Of a stretch of 56,105 nucleotides of DNA, positions 34,736 to 43,401 are shown in pieces. Within the stretch, counting starts at the first letter, position 1; each line of letters opens with the position of its first letter. The position numbers and the translations under genes are program-made. Location of the stretch: positions 1-56,105 of IMG/VR virus record IMGVR_UViG_3300005613_002598; one strand, 5' to 3'. This DNA comes from a virus. The notes beneath the pieces are model-generated. The model was not told the origin of the DNA, ran no database searches, and saw only the letters and a list, made by a program, of their open reading frames with translations.

Positions 34736-35940
34736 AATTCTGGGATGTTGATATAAAACCAAAGGGATTTGACTTCTATGCTGAGAAAAAGGCTCTGATT
34801 GAAAATCTAGACACTCTGGCAGCAATGAGTGTCGAAGAACAGACCTTGTATAAAAAGTGGGTCGAATTGCAAGACCCAGATATTATAAAAAACAAATCAA
34901 CAATAGCTAGATATTATGATATCCAATGGAGTCCTACTGATATCTTTGACTATGATAAAACTATAAATGAAATTAACAATCTTGACCCATATGTTGAAAT
35001 AGTTTCAGATAACGACTCCACAAAGTGGAGCTATATACGTAGAATGATTCATACTATGAGTTGGACGCCTAATCCTGGTAGAAATGTTAAAATTAATATT
35101 AAGGATAGAGCTAGTGGTAAACTACTTGGTCAAGCAAGCTTAGCGTCTGATGTTACATCATTGGCAGTCAGAGATAAGTATATTGGTTGGGATAAGGTAA
35201 ACAAATTTCAAGATGGTAAGTTGAACAACACTAGTATAGCATCTACAATTGTGTGTACCCAACCACTTGGTTATAATTTCTTAGGTGGTAAGTTGATAGC
35301 CATGATGATTACTACATCGACAATTCGTGATTATTGGAAATCAAATTATGGTCAAACGCTTATTGCAATTGGTACTACATCCCTATATGGTATTCATTCT
35401 CAGTATAATGGAATTCCCCATTATAAAACATTAGGCGAAAGTAGTGGTAAGATTAGTATCAAACCTGATGATGAATTCTATGAACCTTGGCACCAATGGT
35501 TAAAAGAAAATAAAGAAGATTGGTATAAAACCCACATTACTGAAGAACACGCGCGAAATGGTATGAACATGGGAGTGGGTAGAAATGGACCCGTAAGTGG
35601 TATAAAGCAAAAAATTCTACATAAAATATTTCAAGAATGTGGTATTAAATCATCTAAATACCAACATGGATTTGCTAGAGGTGTATATCTAGCCATGATA
35701 TACGAGAATGGTTCGGAATTCTTGAGAAATGAAATTCCAGAATCCAATCTCATAATGAAGACCAAGTTTGAACAAGATGTAGATTACATTACTAAATGGT
35801 GGAAATCTAAAGCAATCAAACGATATACGAAATTGTATAACGAAAAACGATTAAAACCTGGCCATCTTTATTACATAGATGCTATTGGAATTGATTGGGA
35901 AACTATGAAACAAAAATATTTAAACGAAGTAGGAAGATGA
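34732..35940 (+). CDS. DruA-like (DUF4338) protein
   Basis: The 402-residue protein has the DUF4338 core seen in DruA of the Druantia defence system: GKLLGQASLASDV, VRDKYIGWD, STIVCTQPLGYNFLGGKLIA, RDYWKSNYGQTLIAI, TTSLYG and HYKTLGESSGKI. Relatives are known in phages without the rest of the Druantia system. It overlaps the clamp stop (ATGA) and the dUTPase start, so it is a replication-operon member. The role is unknown; DNA binding or modification is possible. Confidence 0.75.
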   Translation: MKFWDVDIKPKGFDFYAEKKALIENLDTLAAMSVEEQTLYKKWVELQDPDIIKNKSTIARYYDIQWSPTDIFDYDKTINEINNLDPYVEIVSDNDSTKWSYIRRMIHTMSWTPNPGRNVKINIKDRASGKLLGQASLASDVTSLAVRDKYIGWDKVNKFQDGKLNNTSIASTIVCTQPLGYNFLGGKLIAMMITTSTIRDYWKSNYGQTLIAIGTTSLYGIHSQYNGIPHYKTLGESSGKISIKPDDEFYEPWHQWLKENKEDWYKTHITEEHARNGMNMGVGRNGPVSGIKQKILHKIFQECGIKSSKYQHGFARGVYLAMIYENGSEFLRNEIPESNLIMKTKFEQDVDYITKWWKSKAIKRYTKLYNEKRLKPGHLYYIDAIGIDWETMKQKYLNEVGR

Positions 35941-36356
35941 AACTAAAATTCAAAAAATTACACAAAGATGCTGTTGTTCCCAAGATTGCAAATCCTGGTG
36001 ATGCTGGTGCAGATTTGACAGCAATATCTGTTGATTATGATATCAATAGCATAATCACTTATGGGACTGGTATAGCTGTTGAAATACCTGAAGGGTATGT
36101 TGGATTGATTTTCCCCAGAAGTTCTATTTATAAGAAGCAGTTACTATTAACAAATTCAGTGGGAGTAATAGATTCAGGATATCGTGGAGAGATTAAATTC
36201 AAATTTTGGGGAGACCGAGAATCTGATGTTTATAAAATTGGAGATAGAATTGGTCAATTAGTAATTATACCTATTCCAAGTGTTGAATGGGAAGAAAGTG
36301 AAGAACTTACTGATTCGGCACGTGGTGAAGGTGGATTTGGAAGCACTGGGGTATGA
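35937..36356 (+). CDS. dut: dUTPase
   Basis: The 139-residue trimeric dUTPase has all five motifs: PGDAGADLTA (1), PRSSIYKK (2), GVIDSGYRGEIKF (3), RIGQLVIIPI (4) and ARGEGGFGSTG (5). It hydrolyses dUTP to dUMP, lowering uracil incorporation and feeding dTMP synthesis. The ATG at 35937 (ATGA overlap with the upstream TGA) fits the conserved N-terminus better than the in-frame ATG at 35895. Confidence 0.95.
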   Translation: MKLKFKKLHKDAVVPKIANPGDAGADLTAISVDYDINSIITYGTGIAVEIPEGYVGLIFPRSSIYKKQLLLTNSVGVIDSGYRGEIKFKFWGDRESDVYKIGDRIGQLVIIPIPSVEWEESEELTDSARGEGGFGSTGV

Positions 36357-36979
36357 TGACTAATAAACAAAATTCTCTTTGGGTGGAACGATACCGCCCT
36401 CAAGGTTTAGATGGGTATGTTGGTAATGAACATATCTTGGAAAAGGTAAGGGTATATATCGAAAGTGAAGATGTACCACACTTGCTTTTATACGGACAAG
36501 CTGGTACGGGTAAAACTACATTGGCTAAAATCATCACAAACCAAATTGATTGTGATACACTTTATGTCAACGCATCAGACGAAAATAGCGTTGATACTGT
36601 TAGAGACAAGATTAGGGGGTTTGCATCTTCTATGGGATTCAAAAAGTGGAAGATTGTAGTATTGGATGAATGTTTGGATGAAAATACATTAGTATCCGTA
36701 TTACGGGATGGTGACGAAGTTAAACTTCCGATTAAAGATTTAGATGAAAAAAATGATTTAGTTAAATCTTGGAATGTTGAAAAACAAGAAATACAATGGA
36801 GGCCATTTTATCATTGGGACAAGGGCATCCAGAATGTATATGAAATTGAACTAGAAAACGGTGAAATTGTTGTTTGTACTGAAGACCATAAATGGTACGT
36901 TGAAGGTAGTAAAGGAATCCCGATTGTTGTGAAAACAAAAGATTTACATAAATATGAACATATTTTATCACCACAATGA
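36353..36979 (+). CDS. Clamp-loader large subunit (gp44/RFC-like), N-half fused to split intein N-part
   Basis: Residues 1-106 are the start of a gp44/RFC ATPase: LWVERYRPQGLDGYVG, Walker A GQAGTGKTTLA (48-58) and the first part of Walker B, KIVVLDE. At Cys107, in the middle of the DExx box, an N-intein begins: CLDENTLVSVLRDGDEVKLP, later VYEIELENGE and CTEDHKW (block B). It stops after residue 208. The rest of the loader lies at 38008-38616, beyond a homing endonuclease. Trans-splicing is needed for an active ATPase, because Walker B is interrupted. Confidence 0.93.
   Translation: MMTNKQNSLWVERYRPQGLDGYVGNEHILEKVRVYIESEDVPHLLLYGQAGTGKTTLAKIITNQIDCDTLYVNASDENSVDTVRDKIRGFASSMGFKKWKIVVLDECLDENTLVSVLRDGDEVKLPIKDLDEKNDLVKSWNVEKQEIQWRPFYHWDKGIQNVYEIELENGEIVVCTEDHKWYVEGSKGIPIVVKTKDLHKYEHILSPQ
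36671..36976 (+). other. Split intein N-part (clamp loader)
   Basis: A 102-residue N-intein begins with Cys (codon TGT at 36671) right after VVLDE. It has the TEDH block B. A TGA follows immediately. The partner C-part is at 37882-38007. Confidence 0.88.
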
Positions 36980-37028
36980 GATTATTTAACTAATTAATCA
37001 CAACCCTTATACTTATGTAAAAGGACAT

Positions 37029-37901
37029 GTGATGATTAAACCAGATACTCGTAAAAAGCTAAGGGTTGCTGCTATAAAGAATGGATTAGGTGGTGTAGTC
37101 TTAGTAGATGTTTGTTGCACTAAATGCGATAATATATACAAGGGTATAGTAAACCAACTAATTTGTAATTCATGTAAAATAAATGGATATACCCAAGTTT
37201 GTAAACATTGTAGTAATGATTACACTGCATTCCATAATGATAGAACGTACTGTTGTGAGTCTTGTAAGAAATCTAAACCTTGGCTACATCGTCCCCGTGA
37301 TAAATCGTTTGGTGAAAAGGTAAGTAAGGCCAAGAAGGAATGGTATCAAACCGATGACGGTAAAGCATTTGCTCAACATATCGGTAAAGTAAATTCTATA
37401 AAAATGAAAGAATTTAATAAAACGCCAGAAGGGATTGCAAACATAAAACGAAATGCTAAGTTATCCTCTATTCGTATGCGGGAGAGAATAGCCAAAGGTG
37501 AATTCACACCTCCCATTACAAATTCATTTACACACTGGGACGCAGCTATTGATGGTAAGAAATTTAGAAGTTCATGGGAAGCGTGTTTTTGGAATTCTAA
37601 TAAACATTTGTTATATGAAAGTAAGGAATGTAGAACTACTAAGCAATCAAATGGCCGGGTTTATATTGGTGATTTTTTCGATAAAGAAGCTAAAATACTT
37701 TATGAAATAAAACCAAAATCATTTTACATTAAACAATCCGATAAAATAGATGCATTGATAAATCATTGTAAAGATAATGGATACAAGTTTAAATGGATAA
37801 ACGAATACAATATCATAGATTACATTAATGAGTGTGATTTTGACACCAATGATAAGCTAAAACAACTTAATAAATTAAAAGATGGAATTAAAACGAATTA
37901 A
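37029..37901 (+). CDS. Homing endonuclease between split-intein halves (PD-(D/E)XK-like)
   Basis: The 290-residue protein starts at GTG 37029 or ATG 37032, after AAAAGGA. The N-terminus holds several Cys pairs (CCTKCDN, LICNSCK, VCKHCS, CCESCKK) likely binding zinc. The C-terminal part has KKFRSSWEACFWNSNK, then YIGDFFDKEAKILYEIKPKS, a PD-(D/E)XK-type arrangement (Asp...Glu-Ile-Lys) common in phage homing nucleases. Its last 20 bases overlap the start of the loader C-half. It is presumably the mobility enzyme of the fractured clamp-loader locus, cutting intein-free alleles. Confidence 0.85.
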   Translation: MMIKPDTRKKLRVAAIKNGLGGVVLVDVCCTKCDNIYKGIVNQLICNSCKINGYTQVCKHCSNDYTAFHNDRTYCCESCKKSKPWLHRPRDKSFGEKVSKAKKEWYQTDDGKAFAQHIGKVNSIKMKEFNKTPEGIANIKRNAKLSSIRMRERIAKGEFTPPITNSFTHWDAAIDGKKFRSSWEACFWNSNKHLLYESKECRTTKQSNGRVYIGDFFDKEAKILYEIKPKSFYIKQSDKIDALINHCKDNGYKFKWINEYNIIDYINECDFDTNDKLKQLNKLKDGIKTN

Positions 37902-38007
37902 AATAAAATCAATAAGAAAATTAGAAGAACAGCGACGTGTTTATGATATTTCAGTCGAAGGTAATCATAATTTCTTTATAGGTGAAACTGAAACACTAAC
38001 TCATAAT
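37882..38007 (+). other. Split intein C-part (clamp loader)
   Basis: 42 residues from ATG to the terminal Asn, with blocks F (VYDISVEGNHNFF) and G (LTHN). It starts inside the final codons of the homing endonuclease gene. Confidence 0.88.
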
Positions 38008-38616
38008 TGTGATTATCTTACACCAAATGCACAAGCAGCACTTCGTAATCTGATGGAAACATTCTCTAAATCTACTCGTTTCATCTTAACGTGTAACTAT
38101 GTAGAAAAGATTATTGACCCAATCCAATCTAGATGTCAAGTGTTTGGCATCACACCACCATCTAAAGCAGAGGTGGCAAAACGACTACACACAATTCTTC
38201 AACAAGAGTCTGTTGAATTTGATGTGAAAGACTTGGGTGTGTTGGTTAATAGTGGGTATCCTGATATCAGAAGAGTTTTGAACTCGGCACAACGGCAAGT
38301 AGTAAATGGTAAATTGAAGATTGATAAAACTTCAATGATACAAGCAAACTATATGACTGAGTGTTTACAAGTTCTAAAGTCGGATAGTGATACGAAAATT
38401 AAGTTTACAAAAATCAGACAAATTATCGCAGACAGTAAAGTAAAAGATTTTACATCGTTTTTTAAGTTTTTGTATGATAATGTAGATGAGTTTGCCGGAG
38501 ACCACGTAGGTGAGGTTATTGTAAAATTGGCTGATGCACAATACAAAGATGCATTTGTTACAGACAAAGAAATCAATATAATGGCAACAATTTTGGGTAT
38601 TATTGAATTTACTTAA
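37882..38616 (+). CDS. Split intein C-part fused to clamp-loader C-half (gp44/RFC-like)
   Basis: Residues 1-42 form a C-intein: VYDISVEGNHNFFIGE...LTHN with the penultimate His and terminal Asn. The +1 residue is Cys43 (TGT at 38008). From there CDYLTPNAQAALRNLMETF, FILTCNYVEKI and the arginine-finger SRC motif (DPIQSRCQVFGI) complete the AAA+ domain and C-terminal collar. Spliced exteins give VVLDE|CDYLTPNAQ, a Walker B/LDEAD box with Cys in place of Ala, and a protein of 308 residues (T4 gp44 is 319). Confidence 0.93.
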   Translation: MELKRIKIKSIRKLEEQRRVYDISVEGNHNFFIGETETLTHNCDYLTPNAQAALRNLMETFSKSTRFILTCNYVEKIIDPIQSRCQVFGITPPSKAEVAKRLHTILQQESVEFDVKDLGVLVNSGYPDIRRVLNSAQRQVVNGKLKIDKTSMIQANYMTECLQVLKSDSDTKIKFTKIRQIIADSKVKDFTSFFKFLYDNVDEFAGDHVGEVIVKLADAQYKDAFVTDKEINIMATILGIIEFT

Positions 38617-38617
38617 T

Positions 38618-38746
38618 ATGCACTGGTTACATCACATATTGGGAACTTGTGGAGAACCACACCCATCACTTCTATCTTTATTTGGAATTATCCCAACTAT
38701 TTACTATATTGTGAAATCTAAGGTTAATGGCAAAGACAATTTTTGA
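38618..38746 (+). CDS. Possible small membrane protein
   Basis: A 42-residue open frame fills the gap between the clamp-loader genes: MHWLHHILGTCGEPHPSLLS followed by LFGIIPTIYYIVKSK. It has one hydrophobic stretch (about 19-32). It begins one base after the loader TAA and overlaps the next gene by 20 bases, the style of true genes in this genome. No family is assigned. Confidence 0.5.
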   Translation: MHWLHHILGTCGEPHPSLLSLFGIIPTIYYIVKSKVNGKDNF

Positions 38747-39167
38747 ACATCTTTCAGGGATAAAGGAAAAGAAGGTATCTTGGGATACACTTACTGATGC
38801 TGATAAGAAAACATTTAGTCCGTTTCTTATCAATAGATTTCTGAGCATGAATATGGACTACATTGAGTTTGTAAATGACTTACAGAAGTATACCGTTGGA
38901 TTACTGAAACCAAGTGAAGTTTATAAACTTTATTATCACTTTTTGCCAGCTCAAAAGACTTGGGACAAGTATATAAAATCAAAGGCTGAAAAAAAGTATG
39001 AATCTGAATTGTTGGATTATTTGAGCAAGTGGTATGGTGTATCCAAAAGAGAGGTTGTAGATTATTTAGATATCTTGAGTAAAGATGAGGTAAAAACAAT
39101 CTTGTCTAAATTTGGACTTGATGTAAACAAAATCAAATCTCTAACTAAGTTTAACAAACCAAAATGA
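38727..39167 (+). CDS. Clamp-loader small subunit (gp62-like)
   Basis: The 146-residue helical protein has FLINRFLSMNMDYIEFVNDL, LYYHFLPAQKTW and a C-terminal helical pair. It fits the gp62-like type found right after gp44 in T4-like phages (T4 gp62 is 187). It would complete the clamp loader that opens the gp45-like ring. Assignment relies on position and the FLINRFLSM motif. Confidence 0.7.
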   Translation: MAKTIFEHLSGIKEKKVSWDTLTDADKKTFSPFLINRFLSMNMDYIEFVNDLQKYTVGLLKPSEVYKLYYHFLPAQKTWDKYIKSKAEKKYESELLDYLSKWYGVSKREVVDYLDILSKDEVKTILSKFGLDVNKIKSLTKFNKPK

Positions 39168-39189
39168 TACTTATATAAAACAAAAAGTT

Positions 39190-39528
39190 ATGAATAGAAT
39201 ACACGTAAAATTTATCAAATGGATATCCAATAAATTTGGATATAAAATTGCAATGCTTAAAGCATCCAATGGAACAACTACAATTGAAGGTGATAAAGAA
39301 CTACTTCGTTATGTAGATGTATCAGGTTATTTCTTTAAGAAAGAACCACTTAAACGAACTTATCCAAAGGTTAAAGAACCTGAACCAATTAAACCATTAA
39401 CACCAGAACAATTAAAAGAATTAGGATTATCAGTTAATGTAAAAGCAATTAAAAGTTATGAGGAAATGATTAAAGAATATACTAAAATTCTTAATTACCC
39501 TAAATTATCAATCACACCCAACAATTAA
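39190..39528 (+). CDS. Protein of unknown function
   Basis: A 112-residue basic protein starting at an AAAAAGTTATG site. The centre is Pro/Lys/Glu-rich (KVKEPEPIKPLTPEQLKELG), suggesting a flexible link between a small N-terminal domain and a helical C-terminus. No family is recognised. Just upstream (39168-39179) is TACTTATATAAA, similar to the promoter-like motifs elsewhere. Confidence 0.55.
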   Translation: MNRIHVKFIKWISNKFGYKIAMLKASNGTTTIEGDKELLRYVDVSGYFFKKEPLKRTYPKVKEPEPIKPLTPEQLKELGLSVNVKAIKSYEEMIKEYTKILNYPKLSITPNN

Positions 39529-39562
39529 AGCACCATTATCAAATTAAAAACAAAAAAAAGTT

Positions 39563-39850
39563 ATGGGAAAAAAGTTTCAACCAATTCAAGATAGAGTTGT
39601 TATTCAACCTATTCATGAGGATGTAACACAAGGTGGTGTTATAATTCCCGACACATCTCAAGATGGTATTCTACAGGGTACTGTAATTGCAGTTGGCCCC
39701 GGTCTCCTATTAATTACTGGTGAGCATGGGGCAATGCAATGTAAACCCGGAGATGTTGTGTATTACAGTCGAATGACTGCCCAACGATTTGACGATGAAG
39801 ATAACCTTTATGTTGTAAAGGAATCTGAATTACTAACAATTGTAAAATAA
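39563..39850 (+). CDS. groES: GroES co-chaperonin
   Basis: The 95-residue protein matches Cpn10: FQPIQDRVVIQPIHED, a mobile loop TQGGVIIPDTSQD, GTVIAVGPG, KPGDVVYYSRM and a C-terminal VVKESELLTIVK. It would cap the phage GroEL encoded 11 bases downstream. T4 has only the GroES analogue gp31. Here the cognate pair is encoded. Confidence 0.93.
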   Translation: MGKKFQPIQDRVVIQPIHEDVTQGGVIIPDTSQDGILQGTVIAVGPGLLLITGEHGAMQCKPGDVVYYSRMTAQRFDDEDNLYVVKESELLTIVK

Positions 39851-39858
39851 GAAAATAA

Positions 39859-41487
<1,629 letters not shown>

Positions 41488-41490
41488 ATT

Positions 41491-41751
41491 ATGGGAAAGC
41501 GAGTAAATATGAATATGCCAAAAGACCAAAACGGGTTGAACGTAAACATCAATCCAGAAGATTTAGAAGATTACGTTTGTAGTAAATGTGGGAATCAAAC
41601 ATTTATACAAGCTTTCATCTTCAAAAAACTGTCGGCAGTAATGTCCCCGATGGGAAAGGATACAATGATACCACTTCAAGTTTTCAAATGCGATGAGTGT
41701 GGTACTATTGGAAAGGAATTTTTACCAAAAGATGCAGTTATAAATGAGTGA
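41491..41751 (+). CDS. Small zinc-ribbon protein
   Basis: The 86-residue protein has two CxxC pairs, CSKCGN (30-35) and CDECGT (74-79), 40 residues apart, forming a probable zinc ribbon. The N-terminus is rich in Asn and Met. Small ribbons of this kind occur in phage transcription or replication accessory proteins; no specific role can be given. It starts three bases after the groEL stop. Confidence 0.65.
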   Translation: MGKRVNMNMPKDQNGLNVNINPEDLEDYVCSKCGNQTFIQAFIFKKLSAVMSPMGKDTMIPLQVFKCDECGTIGKEFLPKDAVINE

Positions 41752-42085
41752 TAATCCAGTAGAAATCTGTGAACGTGAATATCCAGAATTAACAGAGGCG
41801 TTCAAATTGATTCAACGAGAACAATACGAATTATTTTGTCGAAAACACATGAACTATGGATTGGATAACATATCTTTAGGTACATCTTTAGAAGCCAACG
41901 ATGATAGAAGATTGTCATTAACCGGTATTTGGTTTAGAGTACATGATAAAATTCAAAGACTAAGGCAGTTGGTGATTAATCGAGTAGATGATATGGTTGG
42001 TGAAGATGTAAATGAAACCTTGAATGATATGTCAAATTATGGCGTTATTGCACGGTTGGTAAATATGGGAAAATGGAAACGTTAA
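41744..42085 (+). CDS. DUF1599-like protein (nucleotide-modification-associated)
   Basis: The 113-residue helical protein has RKHMNYGLDNISLG, LSLTGIWFRVHDKIQRLRQL and a final DMSNYGVIARLVN. These match the DUF1599 pattern (KYGxxNIS, LxGxxxRxxDKxxRL, DxANYxII), a family noted in phages near DNA or nucleotide modification genes. It overlaps both neighbours. A link to the 27819-31513 group is possible but not shown. Confidence 0.65.
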   Translation: MSDNPVEICEREYPELTEAFKLIQREQYELFCRKHMNYGLDNISLGTSLEANDDRRLSLTGIWFRVHDKIQRLRQLVINRVDDMVGEDVNETLNDMSNYGVIARLVNMGKWKR

Positions 42086-42996
42086 ACTTAAATGCTGGTG
42101 TACAATTATCTGATATAGGTGATAGAAAGGCTATAAGTTATAGTCAGTTCAATATGTATAAATCGTGTCCGCATCAATGGAAACTTACTTATGTGGATGG
42201 TAACAAAACATATGACCCAAGTATCTATACAATTTTTGGTACGGCATTTCATGAAACATTGCAGGAATATTTAACTGTAATGTACACCAAATCTGCCAAA
42301 GAAGCAAACCAACTTGGTGTACATACCATTTTAAAGGAAAGAATGGCCGCCGAATACAAACGGGAAGTGGAAGTGTTCGGTGGTCATTTCTCTACACCAG
42401 AAGAACTTAGTGAATTTTACAAAGATGGGTTGGCTATCTTAGAATTCTTTATCAAGAAACGAGGTGCTTATTTCAGTAAACGTAATTGTGAACTTTTAGG
42501 TATTGAAACGCCACTTTTGATTGAAACCAACTTCAACGAAAACGTTTTGATTCGTGGATTTTTGGATGTTGTTATGCGTGAGCATGATAAAATCAAGATA
42601 TGGGATATCAAAACTAGTACGTGGGGTTGGAAACCCAACAAGAAAAAGATGGAAGGTGACCAACTTAGACTTTACAAACGGTATTTTGCAAAACAGTATG
42701 GTTATGATGAAAACGATATTGATGTTGAATACTTTATTGTAAAACGTAAGTTGTATGAAAATGCAGAATTTCCTCAAAAACGAATTCAACTTTTCAAACC
42801 ACCAAATGCAAAAGTTTCTCTTAACAAAACTGAAAAATCGTTGGAATCGTTTGTGAATACTGCTTTTATGGAAGATGGTAGTTATAATATTAATGGAGAC
42901 TACCCGGCTTATAAAAACGCATGTATGTACTGTCCATTTAAAACAAATCATGAGTTATGTCCACCGAAAAACAGAATATTGAAAAAATCGGAATGA
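42073..42996 (+). CDS. RecB/Cas4-family PD-(D/E)XK nuclease
   Basis: The 307-residue protein follows the RecB-nuclease plan: SYSQFNMYKSCPHQWKLTY with Cys32, GTAFHETLQ (His60), then IRGFLDVVM...IKIWDIKTS (metal-binding Asp, Asp-x-Lys) and QLRLYKRYF. Cys at 32 with the C-terminal CMYCPFKTNHELC cluster gives the four ligands expected for a Cas4/AddB-type iron-sulfur site. It probably processes DNA ends during recombination or degrades host DNA. Confidence 0.85.
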   Translation: METLNLNAGVQLSDIGDRKAISYSQFNMYKSCPHQWKLTYVDGNKTYDPSIYTIFGTAFHETLQEYLTVMYTKSAKEANQLGVHTILKERMAAEYKREVEVFGGHFSTPEELSEFYKDGLAILEFFIKKRGAYFSKRNCELLGIETPLLIETNFNENVLIRGFLDVVMREHDKIKIWDIKTSTWGWKPNKKKMEGDQLRLYKRYFAKQYGYDENDIDVEYFIVKRKLYENAEFPQKRIQLFKPPNAKVSLNKTEKSLESFVNTAFMEDGSYNINGDYPAYKNACMYCPFKTNHELCPPKNRILKKSE

Positions 42997-43379
42997 TATG
43001 TTCGGGTGGTTGGCAGAGCAAACGTAAAGTTCGAGATTTGATTTTCAAAATAAAACAAAGGGTTGAGAACTTTGAACTGGTTTCAATTGGTAATGGTGGA
43101 GCGGATAGTATGGTTAAGAAATTTGCTTTAGAAATGGAATGTAATTATAAAGAGTTTAATCCAGCATACACAAATAGAAATCTATATTCGGCCTGCCATT
43201 CTAACTATTACGGTAAACCGTTTAGCAATAAATACTTGTTTCAAAGAAATGGTATGTACTCAAAGTATATTGATAAACTAGTAGTATTTTGGGATGGTGA
43301 AACTGTATTGGGTAACAACATAATGGATATTATCAAAAATGTTAAAAAGTTGAATAAATCGGTTGTTATCATTAATTGA
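42993..43379 (+). CDS. SLOG-like (DprA/LOG-fold) protein
   Basis: The 128-residue protein starts GMICSGGWQSKRKVRDLI and continues SIGNGGADSMVKKFALEM, the glycine-rich nucleotide-binding pattern of the SLOG/DUF2493 group, and LVVFWDGETVLG. The ATG at 42993 gives the usual ATGA overlap with the nuclease gene; an ATG at 42957 is possible. SLOG proteins bind nucleotides or nucleotide-derived signals; some act in defence signalling. The role here is unknown. Confidence 0.7.
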   Translation: MICSGGWQSKRKVRDLIFKIKQRVENFELVSIGNGGADSMVKKFALEMECNYKEFNPAYTNRNLYSACHSNYYGKPFSNKYLFQRNGMYSKYIDKLVVFWDGETVLGNNIMDIIKNVKKLNKSVVIIN

Positions 43380-43396
43380 TTGATATTTATAATAAA
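43380..43396 (+). promoter_or_regulatory. Candidate promoter (TTGATATTTATAATAAA) before the sugar block
   Basis: It sits just after the SLOG-like gene stop and about 6 bases from the ATG at 43402, so the leader would be very short. Same word as the tail-gene motifs. Confidence 0.4.
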
Positions 43397-43401
43397 GTTA
43401 T

